Assembly: GCA_003447295.1 (NCBI GenBank)
Contig: DLZQ01000091.1
Location: 14,796-44,132, forward strand
Direction: 5' to 3'
Length of the DNA stretch: 29,337 bases
DNA from: Lachnospiraceae bacterium
Lineage (GTDB): Bacteria; Bacillota; Clostridia; Lachnospirales; Lachnospiraceae
Shown: positions 1 through 7,007 of the stretch, in pieces
Layout: every line of letters begins with the position of its first letter
Position numbering within the stretch: the stretch's first letter is position 1
Made by a program: the position numbers and the translations under genes
Notes under the pieces: model-generated
Told to the model about the DNA's origin: nothing
Databases searched by the model: none
Seen by the model: the letters and a program-made list of their open reading frames with translations, nothing else

Positions 1-237
1 CTTCCCGTAGCTACCAGATCCTTCGGTGGTATCGGTATTTTCGCTATCCCCGAGATGGGACGTTTCTATCGTCACGTACTGATTGAGAAGAACTTCCCTC
101 ACCACGGTGCCGTTGCGTTCGGACACTTCGGCAAGGCTCTGTACGAAGTATTCAAGTACATCGGCGTACCCGTAGAGGATCTGAACTTTAACCAGCCGAA
201 GGGAATGCTGTATCCGACCGAGAATCCTTTCGCATAA
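1..237 (+). CDS. L-fucose/L-arabinose isomerase-family protein, C-terminal fragment
   Basis: This is the last 78 codons of a gene that begins before the window; the frame is open from base 1 to the TAA at 235-237. The visible residues include FGGIGIFAIPEMGRFYR, the motif FPHHGAVAFGHFGKAL and the end GMLYPTENPFA. They resemble the C-terminal domain of the fucose/arabinose isomerase superfamily, where a conserved histidine pair lies near the active site. Such enzymes interconvert aldose and ketose sugars in the cytoplasm. The assignment is from remembered family patterns, so the exact substrate is open. The codon choice is strongly biased (many tac, ttc, aag, gta), as in highly expressed genes. 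The next gene runs the other way, so this gene ends its transcription unit, and the long palindrome at 253-616 starts 16 bases after its stop. Confidence 0.65.
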   Translation, partial: LPVATRSFGGIGIFAIPEMGRFYRHVLIEKNFPHHGAVAFGHFGKALYEVFKYIGVPVEDLNFNQPKGMLYPTENPFA

Positions 238-252
238 AAAGAACTTAAGTAA

Positions 253-616
253 CTGGCAAGTTAGTTAACTAACCGGACGAACTCCCGGGATGGACAGAAA
301 GGCTCTCTTTCAGTTGTAAAATCTACGAGTGTGAATTTTCTAAGAAAAGTGATTTAGCGGTTCTAAACCGGACGGGGCCGCCTACAGTCGACATCCATGT
401 CGACCATCGGCTAACGCGAACGTCCTGTTCGCGTTGCCCCTGTCTTTCAACACTTTTCAAGAAAATATCAACACTCTCCGACAAAACAACTGAAAGAGAG
501 CCTTTCTGTCCATCCCGGGAGTTTTGCGTTTCTAAAGTTGCCAGAAAACCAGTAGCCCCGGTTTCTTATATGCAATCGAGGCTACGGATGGCTAGCCAAT
601 AAGTCCGTTAACTTGC
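253..616. repeat. Long nested inverted-repeat element with internal hairpins
   Basis: This 360-bp region without a gene is one large dyad. A perfect 37-bp inverted repeat pairs 281-317 with 486-522. Outside it, CTGGCAA (253-259) pairs with TTGCCAG (538-544). The outermost ends GCAAGTTA (256-263) and TAACTTGC (609-616) are also inverted, although they compete with that pairing. Inside, the arms continue imperfectly (for example GAAAAGTG against CACTTTTC). The core carries two perfect small hairpins, 387-394/397-404 (8 bp, 2-nt loop) and 413-421/427-435 (9 bp, 5-nt loop), under a GGGGC/GCCCC stem (374-378/436-440). A further stem at 552-557/580-585 follows. A perfect 14-bp palindrome lies at 260-273. 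It sits between two convergent genes and its right end touches the stop codon of the minus-strand gene. It could be a MITE-like element, a structured RNA or a very large bidirectional terminator. Confidence 0.85.
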
Positions 617-1161
617 TATTTAGCAGGAGATTTCTTCCGGGCTTTCACAACATACACAATGGCGATCGCCACATCCGCACAGTAGATAAAACATCCGATC
701 CCCATGAAGATGGCACCCGGCAGGGAGACGAGCCTTTCTTTGCGCATGCGAATACTGCAGCCGATGGAACTGATGCCGGTGAGCAGGATCGTCAAAAGAT
801 CAATGAGTACTGCCCACAGGAGAAAGCCGATGCCCCAGACACTCATGGCAAGTCCGATGAAACCCAGGATAAAGTGCATGATATAAGCAGGAATCTGAAT
901 TCCTTTGATGATCAGGTTCATCCGGGCAGCCTGCCCTGCAGTCAATTTTCCCCTGGCGGTTTGTACCGCATTGACGATTACGATGACAAAGGAATACAGG
1001 TTATAGATGACTGCGATGATAAGCAGGACAAGCAGGGAGATATCCGTGGTATCCTCTGGCAGTACGCCTACAAACAGGAAGAAGACAGCAAGAATCAATA
1101 CATAAATATAAGGATAGATAATTACAGGTATCATTTTCAGATATTTCAAAAATTCGTTCAT
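616..1161 (-). CDS. Hypothetical multi-pass membrane protein
   Basis: This encodes 181 residues starting MNEFLKYLK. The start was chosen because AGAGGGG lies about 8 bases upstream and because the longer frame (to 1239) would run through the promoter at 1211-1239. Hydropathy by eye gives about five membrane segments: IYPYIYVLILAVFFLFVGV, a second segment after a short acidic loop, two more around YIMHFILGFIGL and LLWAVLIDLLTILLTG, and a last one near GAIFMGIGCFIYCADVAIAI. The tail is basic (KARKKSPAK). No enzymatic motif is visible and I do not recognise the family with confidence; similar small membrane proteins of unknown function are common in Lachnospiraceae. It is transcribed alone, divergently from the MATE exporter, and its TAG stop lies at the edge of the palindromic element. 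Confidence 0.75.
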   Translation of the reverse strand: MNEFLKYLKMIPVIIYPYIYVLILAVFFLFVGVLPEDTTDISLLVLLIIAVIYNLYSFVIVIVNAVQTARGKLTAGQAARMNLIIKGIQIPAYIMHFILGFIGLAMSVWGIGFLLWAVLIDLLTILLTGISSIGCSIRMRKERLVSLPGAIFMGIGCFIYCADVAIAIVYVVKARKKSPAK

Positions 1162-1210
1162 GACAATTCCCCTCTCATAATAACAATGCTTGTAAAAAAA
1201 TGACAAAAAG

Positions 1211-1239
1211 AGTATAGCAAAAAAACATAAAATGTGCAA
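1211..1239 (-). promoter_or_regulatory. Sigma-A-type promoter for the small membrane protein
   Basis: On the minus strand TTGCAC (1239-1234) is followed by a 17-base spacer and TATACT (1216-1211). Transcription would start near 1204, giving a leader of about 40 bases before the AGAGGGG site and the ATG at 1161. This supports the shorter start of the gene. Confidence 0.65.
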
Positions 1240-1248
1240 AAAAAGATA

Positions 1249-1277
1249 TTGCTTTTTTGGAGCGCCGCGTATATACT
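1249..1277 (+). promoter_or_regulatory. Sigma-A-type promoter for the MATE exporter
   Basis: TTGCTT (1249-1254), a 17-base spacer and TATACT (1272-1277) lie upstream of the MATE gene, giving a leader of about 70 bases. This promoter and the one at 1211-1239 are divergent and only about 10 bases apart, so one bound protein could affect both. Confidence 0.6.
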
Positions 1278-1354
1278 CTCAACGATAGAAATAACAGGAA
1301 ACACTGATAAATTCAGTGCTTGCGGTTGATTTGAAAAATGGAGAGGTTATTACC

Positions 1355-2719
1355 ATGACGAAAGATCTGACAAAAGGAAGCCCCATGAGACTTATCATCA
1401 GCTTTGCTGTGCCGTTATTATTCGGATTTTTATTCCAGCAGTTCTATAATCTGGTAGATACCATGATCGTAGGACGGTTTCTTGGCGTGGATGATCTGGC
1501 AGCAGTAGGATCTACCGGATCTATTAACTTCCTGGTGATCGGTTTCTGCATGGGTGTCTGCAACGGATTTGCGATCCCCGTATCTCATAAATTCGGTGCC
1601 GGAGATTATGTAGGTATGCGGAAATATGTGGCGAACTGCGCCTGGCTGGGACTGGCATTTTCCGTGGTTATGACGGTCGTGACGGCAATTCTGTGCCGGG
1701 ATATTCTGGTATGGATGAAGACCCCTTCCAATATTATTGATGGGGCTTATGATTATATTTTTATTATTTTCATCGGTATCCCTACTGTGTATCTGTATAA
1801 TATCGTGGCAGGTGTGATCCGCGCTACCGGCGATAGCAAGACTCCTGTGGTATTTTTAGTGCTGTCTTCCATTATTAATATTGTGCTGGATCTGTATTTT
1901 ATTATATCCCTGCACATGGGCGTGGCGGGGGCAGCCTGGGCTACGGTGATTTCCCAGGGCGTCTCCGGTGTGGCGTGTCTGGTCTATATGGTGAAAAAGT
2001 TCGAGATCCTGCGGATCCGCAGGGAAGAATGGAAAGCGGACGGGCATATGATGATGGTGCTGTGCGGCATGGGAGTGCCCATGGGATTACAATATTCCAT
2101 TACCGCCATCGGCAGCGTGATCTTACAGACTGCAGCCAATACCTTAGGTTCTGCGGCAGTTGCGGCCATGACTGCAGGCGGTAAGATCGGTAACTTCTTA
2201 GCCTGTCCTTTTGATGCCATGGGTTCTACTATGGCGACCTATGGTGGACAGAACGTGGGAGCCGGCAAACTGGATCGTCTTGGCAAGGGCCTTAAATCCT
2301 GTGTACTGTTGGGGGTAGGATACTCTGTGATCGCATTTTTGATCGCCGTATTTTTCGGCGGCCCGCTGGCACAGCTGTTCGTGGACAGCGGCGAGGCAGA
2401 GATCATTGCCAACGTGCGTGCTTTCCTGTTATGGAATACGGCATTCTACATTCCACTTGCACTGGTGAACATTGTCCGTTTCCTGATCCAGGGTATGGGT
2501 TTCCCGAAATTCGCCATTTTAGCAGGTGTCTTCGAAATGATCGCCAGATCCCTGGCAGGCTTTGGGCTGGTGCCCATCATCGGCTTCACCGGGGTATGTC
2601 TGGGCAGCCCCATTGCCTGGATCATGGCGGATGCATTTCTTATTCCGGCTTATTTCCATGTGAGTAAGGTGCTGCAAAAGAGGATGGCGCCGCAAACGGA
2701 TGCCCCACAGGCAGTTTGA
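1355..2719 (+). CDS. MATE family efflux transporter
   Basis: This encodes 454 residues beginning MTKDLTKGSPMRLIISF. The ATG at 1355 is preceded by GGAGAGG at 8 bases and is preferred over an in-frame ATG 13 codons earlier. Two homologous halves of about six membrane helices each are visible. Family hallmarks include the N-terminal PLLFGFLFQQFYNLVDTMIVG, the segment VAGVIRATGDSKTP that ends the first half, and the matching FLIQGMGFPKF in the second half. MATE proteins sit in the cytoplasmic membrane and export drugs or cationic metabolites in exchange for Na+ or H+. The length matches the family (about 450). The substrate cannot be told from sequence. Its last 80 bases also encode the end of the oppositely oriented glycoside hydrolase gene. 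Confidence 0.93.
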   Translation: MTKDLTKGSPMRLIISFAVPLLFGFLFQQFYNLVDTMIVGRFLGVDDLAAVGSTGSINFLVIGFCMGVCNGFAIPVSHKFGAGDYVGMRKYVANCAWLGLAFSVVMTVVTAILCRDILVWMKTPSNIIDGAYDYIFIIFIGIPTVYLYNIVAGVIRATGDSKTPVVFLVLSSIINIVLDLYFIISLHMGVAGAAWATVISQGVSGVACLVYMVKKFEILRIRREEWKADGHMMMVLCGMGVPMGLQYSITAIGSVILQTAANTLGSAAVAAMTAGGKIGNFLACPFDAMGSTMATYGGQNVGAGKLDRLGKGLKSCVLLGVGYSVIAFLIAVFFGGPLAQLFVDSGEAEIIANVRAFLLWNTAFYIPLALVNIVRFLIQGMGFPKFAILAGVFEMIARSLAGFGLVPIIGFTGVCLGSPIAWIMADAFLIPAYFHVSKVLQKRMAPQTDAPQAV

Positions 2720-4622
2720 CGATGCGTCGGTCGTAAGTCACCAGACCGTTGACCTCTTCCTCTACATCGGAGAGCTGCGTGTATACCGCACCGCTCAATC
2801 CTTTTGAGATCAGAGGAAATAATTGTCTGGAAAATAACTGCTTCAAGGCAGCAGCCATCTCTTCGGGCGTGTCATATTTCTGATAACCATAGACACGATC
2901 CACACTGGAGTGACCGTCGATATGGCAGGCGTAGCCGCCATATTCCGAGATAACGAAAGCCCTTTTTCCATCCAATTTAACCTGTAACGGACGGAAATAA
3001 TTATGAATACTGCGGAAATCCCCGCCTTTCTGGTCGAACCAGCCGCTGGCATGGTCTACCGGACGGGTGGGGTCTTTTTTTGCCACCATTTTCGCGATAC
3101 GGGCGGCATCGAACTGCCCCCAGCCTTCGTTAAACGGTACCCACACGGCTATGGAAGGTACGTTGTACAGATGGTCAATAGTGTCCAGACACTCCTGCTC
3201 CCAGCTTTTTCTGCCTTCTTCGGAGCTACGGGAGAACAGTTCGTAATGATTGTCCTTCGTGTGGGCGGACATGTGGGGGAACAGTGTTGGCATATAGCAT
3301 ACCCAGGGCATATGATAGGTACTGCCGCCGCTGACCATATCCTGCCATACGATCATTCCCAGACGGTCGCAGTGGTAATACCATCGCAGGGGTTCAATCT
3401 TGATATGCTTCCGGAGCATATTGAAGCCCAGCCCTTTAGCGAGAGTGATATCAGAGATGAAAGCTTCATCACAGGGAGCGGTCATCAGCCCGTCGGACCA
3501 GTAGCCCTGATCCAGGATCCCATGGAGAAAATAGGGTTTGTGATTCAGACAAAAACGCAAAATTCCCTTGGAATCCTTTTCGACGGAGAAACATCGCATG
3601 GCAAAATAACCATCCACGGTATCCGCATCGGCGTTCAAGGTAAAAGGATACAGCCAGGGGTGTTCCGGGCTCCAGGGCTTGAAATTCACCGGCTCCGGTG
3701 CATCCGCGGGAACCGTAGCGGAATAGGTGATACTGGCGGGAAAAGAAAGTACTACCGTGGTATACGTGAGTCCAAAGGGATCCGTTTGCTCGGAAAGTTT
3801 TCGCAGCCGCAGCCGCATCGGTGTGTCTTTTGGCGTGTCAGACCCGTCGCAGGAGGGGGCACTTACCTGGAATTCCAGATGTTGAAAAGGCTTCGGAGAA
3901 CACAGAACGAAGGTTACGGAAGCCTTGTTGTACTCCGGAGTGATCTTATAATTGATCACATAGTTTTCCGGAACCCATTCGTACCAGACACTCTGCCAGA
4001 TGCCGCTCTGGGCGGTGTAGAACATGCCGCCGCGGTTCAGGGTCTGCTTGCCTCTGGTGGCGTAACCGGTGTCGGTCAGATCCCGGACTTTTACATAGAG
4101 AGATACCGGATCTGCGTTTACATATGCTGTGATATCTAAAGAAAAAGGAAGGTAGCCGCCGCTGTGAGTGCCAAGCTTCTTTGTGCCGAGGAAGACGGTT
4201 GCCTCCTGATCTACCGCGTCAAAATGCAGAATGCAGCGCATATTTTCCTCTTTTTGGGAAAGCTCTTCCGTGGAAAAAGAAAGCTTCCGGTGGTACCACA
4301 GGTACTCCGTGGGCTCCAGCTGTCTGTGAACTCTGGAAAGCAGGGCTTCCGGAGAAAAAGGAACCCGGATGATCCCCTGAGCGGTAAAATGTGCAGGATC
4401 CTCCGAGGAACTGCTCCCATCTGCGGGCACAAAAGCATATTCCCAAAGACCGTTCAGCATATGATAATCTGTACGTCTCATCTGCGGCCGGGGATATTCG
4501 GACAGGATATCATCATAAGAACCGGATCGCATCAGCAATTCCCCCCAGGGAGTATAGAGGGGATGCAGGGTATCCTCCGGGTGTGCCTGATTCAGATTCG
4601 CAGCAGCATCTTTTAAGTTCAT
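2640..4622 (-). CDS. Glycoside hydrolase family 2 protein (beta-galactosidase/beta-glucuronidase type)
   Basis: This encodes 660 residues from ATG 4622, with a purine-rich AGGAAAGAAGG upstream. The order is an N-terminal jelly-roll sugar-binding domain (about residues 40-200, including YLWYHRKLSF and the GGYLPFSLDIT segment), an Ig-like domain (about 220-330), and a TIM barrel from about 350. The barrel shows the family's acid/base in VPFNEGWGQF (E499) and a likely nucleophile in VISEYGGY (E560). It has no signal peptide, so it probably acts in the cytoplasm on imported beta-linked glycosides; the exact sugar is not determined. The C-terminus after TYDRRIVKLP runs about 27 residues into the MATE gene and looks like late read-through of an older stop. 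The 143-bp region to the next gene (4623-4765) holds AT-rich promoter-like DNA but no clear consensus. Confidence 0.9.
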   Translation of the reverse strand: MNLKDAAANLNQAHPEDTLHPLYTPWGELLMRSGSYDDILSEYPRPQMRRTDYHMLNGLWEYAFVPADGSSSSEDPAHFTAQGIIRVPFSPEALLSRVHRQLEPTEYLWYHRKLSFSTEELSQKEENMRCILHFDAVDQEATVFLGTKKLGTHSGGYLPFSLDITAYVNADPVSLYVKVRDLTDTGYATRGKQTLNRGGMFYTAQSGIWQSVWYEWVPENYVINYKITPEYNKASVTFVLCSPKPFQHLEFQVSAPSCDGSDTPKDTPMRLRLRKLSEQTDPFGLTYTTVVLSFPASITYSATVPADAPEPVNFKPWSPEHPWLYPFTLNADADTVDGYFAMRCFSVEKDSKGILRFCLNHKPYFLHGILDQGYWSDGLMTAPCDEAFISDITLAKGLGFNMLRKHIKIEPLRWYYHCDRLGMIVWQDMVSGGSTYHMPWVCYMPTLFPHMSAHTKDNHYELFSRSSEEGRKSWEQECLDTIDHLYNVPSIAVWVPFNEGWGQFDAARIAKMVAKKDPTRPVDHASGWFDQKGGDFRSIHNYFRPLQVKLDGKRAFVISEYGGYACHIDGHSSVDRVYGYQKYDTPEEMAAALKQLFSRQLFPLISKGLSGAVYTQLSDVEEEVNGLVTYDRRIVKLPVGHPFAAPSSFAAPYSHGNKPE

Positions 4623-4765
4623 GCGAAAACCTTCTTTCCTAAAATAGATTATTTATAGTATACTACATTTGGAAGTATAGCACATGAAAAATGATACGAT
4701 TCTTTGAGAAAAAAGTTTAGATAAGCCATCCAGAGAATTAATTCTGAAAAAATGAGGTAGTACAG

Positions 4766-6595
4766 ATGAATATATTGACTGTTGACAATATTACCAAAAG
4801 TTATGGAGTACGCAAGATTTTTGACGGAGCCTCCTTTTTCCTACAGGAAGGGGAAAAGGCCGGAATCATTGGTATTAACGGAACCGGAAAATCTACTTTG
4901 TTAAAAATAATTGCCGGGCTGGAGGAGGCCGATGACGGTACCGTGATCAAGGCAAATCACTGTCTTGTGCGTTACCTGCCCCAGAATCCGGAGTTTGCAC
5001 CGGAAGAGACCGTACTGGAAGCGGTGCTTCGGGGCAACCGCGTGGAGGAAAACGCCGGAACCATTGAGGCGGATGCCAAAAGCATGCTGACGAAGCTGGG
5101 CGTTACGGAATTTGGCCAGCCCTGCGGGCAGCTGTCCGGTGGACAGCGCAAGCGTCTGGCACTGGTATCGGTACTGTTGTCTCCGGCAGAGATTTTATTA
5201 TTGGATGAGCCAACCAACCATCTGGACAACTCCATGTCCGACTGGCTGGAGGACCAGCTGCGCCGCAGAAAAGGTGCCATGATCATGGTCACTCATGATC
5301 GGTATTTCCTGGACAGCGTTACCGACCGGATCCTGGAGCTGGACAAGGGGAAGATCTATTCTTATGATGCCAACTATTCCGGCTATCTGGAACTGAAAAT
5401 GCAGCGGGAAGAGATGGCGCAGGCCAGTGAGAAAAAGCGTCTGAACATTTTACGGAATGAGCTTGCCTGGGTGCAGCGCGGTGCCAGAGCCCGCTCCACG
5501 AAGCAGAAGGCGAGATTACAGCGTTTTGAGGAACTGAAAAATGTGAAAGGTCCTGTGACGGACGGTAAGGTGGAACTGACCTCCGCGGCATCGAGACTGG
5601 GCCGGACCACGGTGGAGATCGAGAATGTGTCCAAGAGTTATGGGGATAAGGTTCTGATCCGTGATTTTACCTATCTGTTCGGCAAGGATGACAGAGTGGG
5701 ATTCATCGGCCCCAACGGAAGCGGCAAGACGACGTTAATGAAAATGATCCTGGGGGAAGTGGCTCCGGACAGCGGACATATTGAGATCGGACAGACCGTG
5801 AAGCTGGGATATTATGCCCAGGAGATCGACGACACCATGATGCATCCGGAGCAGAGAGTTATTGATTACATTCGTGATGTGGCGGAATATATCACCACGG
5901 AGGACGGACAGATCACGGCAGCGAGAATGCTGGAGCGGTTCCTGTTTTCCGGAGAAGACCAGTATGGACAGCTGGGAAAACTGTCCGGTGGAGAACGGCG
6001 CAGACTGCAACTGTGCAAGGTACTGATGGGAGCACCGAATGTTTTGATCCTGGATGAGCCGACTAACGATCTGGACATTGCCACCCTGCAGGTACTGGAG
6101 GATTATCTGGATACATTCCCGGGCATCGTTATCGTAGTGTCCCATGACCGGTATTTTCTCGACCGCGTGGTCCGCAGGATCTTCGCACTGGAGGATACCC
6201 GCATGGTGCAGTACGAGGGCGGCTACACGGATTATGCCAATAGAAAAGCCGCAGAAGGAACCACGGAGAGCACGGGAGCGGCGGCAACATCCCAGCCGAA
6301 GAACGCCGATGAGGAAAATACTTCTAAGAACTGGAAAAGCGGACAGAAACGCAAATTAAAATTCACCTACCAGGAACAGAAGGATTATGAATCCATCGAA
6401 GGGGAAATGGCGGCGTTAGAAGAAAAAATCGCGGCACTGGAAGCGGATTTCTCAAAATACGCCAGTGATTTTGTAAAGCTGAATGAATTAACACAGGAAA
6501 AAGAGGCTGCGGAACAGCAGCTGGAAGAAAAAATGGAACGCTGGATGTACTTAGAAGACCTGGCGGCGAGAATTGAACGGGGAGAAGAAAACTGA
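4766..6595 (+). CDS. ABC-F family ATP-binding protein (Uup/EttA type)
   Basis: This encodes 609 residues with two ABC ATPase domains on one chain and no membrane segment. In domain one, Walker A GINGTGKST is at 36-44, signature LSGGQ at 123-127, and Walker B LLLDEPTNHLD follows. In domain two, Walker A GPNGSGKTT starts near 315, signature LSGGE near 406, and the Walker B is VLILDEPTNDLD. A basic linker rich in Arg and Lys joins the two. A C-terminal charged coiled coil (about 540-605, with many Glu and Lys) follows a low-complexity spacer, which is the Uup-like layout. ABC-F proteins act on the ribosome, in translation-factor or antibiotic-protection roles. No specific resistance class can be assigned. 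The gene stands alone between an oppositely oriented hydrolase and an oppositely oriented micro-gene. Confidence 0.93.
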   Translation: MNILTVDNITKSYGVRKIFDGASFFLQEGEKAGIIGINGTGKSTLLKIIAGLEEADDGTVIKANHCLVRYLPQNPEFAPEETVLEAVLRGNRVEENAGTIEADAKSMLTKLGVTEFGQPCGQLSGGQRKRLALVSVLLSPAEILLLDEPTNHLDNSMSDWLEDQLRRRKGAMIMVTHDRYFLDSVTDRILELDKGKIYSYDANYSGYLELKMQREEMAQASEKKRLNILRNELAWVQRGARARSTKQKARLQRFEELKNVKGPVTDGKVELTSAASRLGRTTVEIENVSKSYGDKVLIRDFTYLFGKDDRVGFIGPNGSGKTTLMKMILGEVAPDSGHIEIGQTVKLGYYAQEIDDTMMHPEQRVIDYIRDVAEYITTEDGQITAARMLERFLFSGEDQYGQLGKLSGGERRRLQLCKVLMGAPNVLILDEPTNDLDIATLQVLEDYLDTFPGIVIVVSHDRYFLDRVVRRIFALEDTRMVQYEGGYTDYANRKAAEGTTESTGAAATSQPKNADEENTSKNWKSGQKRKLKFTYQEQKDYESIEGEMAALEEKIAALEADFSKYASDFVKLNELTQEKEAAEQQLEEKMERWMYLEDLAARIERGEEN

Positions 6596-6620
6596 CAGTC
6601 AGAAAAATCAGGCTGTCAGT
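6581..6620 (-). terminator. Hairpin terminator of the micro-protein transcript, shared with the ABC-F gene end
   Basis: ACTGACAG (6591-6598) pairs with CTGTCAGT (6613-6620). Read on the minus strand, the stem is followed by a T-rich run (TTTTCTTCT), so it works best as a minus-strand terminator. The stop codons of both convergent genes lie within it. On the plus strand the downstream run is poor. Confidence 0.5.
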
Positions 6621-6729
6621 CTTCTGCATCGTCGGTAGCTGCTGCCACTGCGGATACCACGGAGGATACCACTGCGATCACTACCGCTAAAAGGATGATT
6701 AAAAGCCCACCGGCTAAAAGCATAAACAT
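6616..6729 (-). CDS. 37-residue single-pass membrane micro-protein
   Basis: I found this gene by reading the minus strand; it is too short for usual ORF listings. ATG at 6729 is preceded by AAAGGGAG with an 8-base spacer. The protein starts MFMLLAGGLLIILLAVV, continues as one hydrophobic helix to about residue 31, and ends with the acidic tail TDDAED. It has its own good promoter (6824-6851) and a hairpin plus T-run at its end, so all parts of a small transcription unit are present. The function is unknown. Small single-helix proteins of this size often bind and tune a membrane complex or sensor. Its leader faces the promoter region of the EAL-domain gene, which is transcribed away from it. 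Confidence 0.6.
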   Translation of the reverse strand: MFMLLAGGLLIILLAVVIAVVSSVVSAVAAATDDAED

Positions 6730-6785
6730 AAGGCATACTCCCTTTCTTATTAGATTCGTTCTTATCACATAATAACACAATTAGA

Positions 6786-6801
6786 GAGTGCGAAGCACGG
6801 A
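6786..6801 (+). repeat. Short dispersed motif, copy 1
   Basis: GAGTGCGAAGCACGGA contains a small GTGC/GCAC dyad. The minus strand at 29279-29264 carries a 15-of-16 match (GAGTGCGTAGCACGGA). Both copies lie in noncoding DNA upstream of, and in the same orientation as, a gene tied to the motility/sessility switch (the EAL protein here, the FliD-like protein there). Confidence 0.5.
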
Positions 6802-6823
6802 AAAATTGTTACATCTATGTTTC

Positions 6824-6851
6824 ATTATACCATTTCCGGAATAAAAAACAA
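6824..6851 (-). promoter_or_regulatory. Promoter of the micro-protein gene
   Basis: On the minus strand TTGTTT (6851-6846) is followed by a 16-base spacer and a perfect TATAAT (6829-6824). The predicted leader is about 85 bases and includes the small dyad at 6786-6801. Confidence 0.55.
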
Positions 6852-6952
6852 GAAAAGTAGTGAAAAGTTAAAAAATTTAGGGTTTGTAAGAAACTGCCCG
6901 TAGGGTAAAGTTTTTGTAGGAAAAGTTAATAGAAAAAAGAAATAAAAAGAGT

Positions 6953-6958
6953 TATAAT
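6953..6958 (+). promoter_or_regulatory. Probable -10 element for the GGDEF/EAL gene
   Basis: A perfect TATAAT lies 50 bases before the gene start in an A-rich stretch. No convincing -35 element is seen at the right distance, so an activator or upstream A-tract contact is possible. Confidence 0.4.
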
Positions 6959-7007
6959 AAACAAATAGAGAAGGTACTGATAACATGGATTCTTGTGAGG
7001 GATGCTT

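Noticed and set aside
616..1239. Longer 207-codon form of the small membrane protein
   Set aside because: The extra N-terminus covers the -10/-35 elements at 1211-1239; the start at 1161 has a better Shine-Dalgarno site.
3003..4139. Long plus-strand frame of 378 codons
   Set aside because: It is antisense to the glycoside hydrolase gene, whose family motifs are clear. The plus frame has no domain and no good ribosome binding site.
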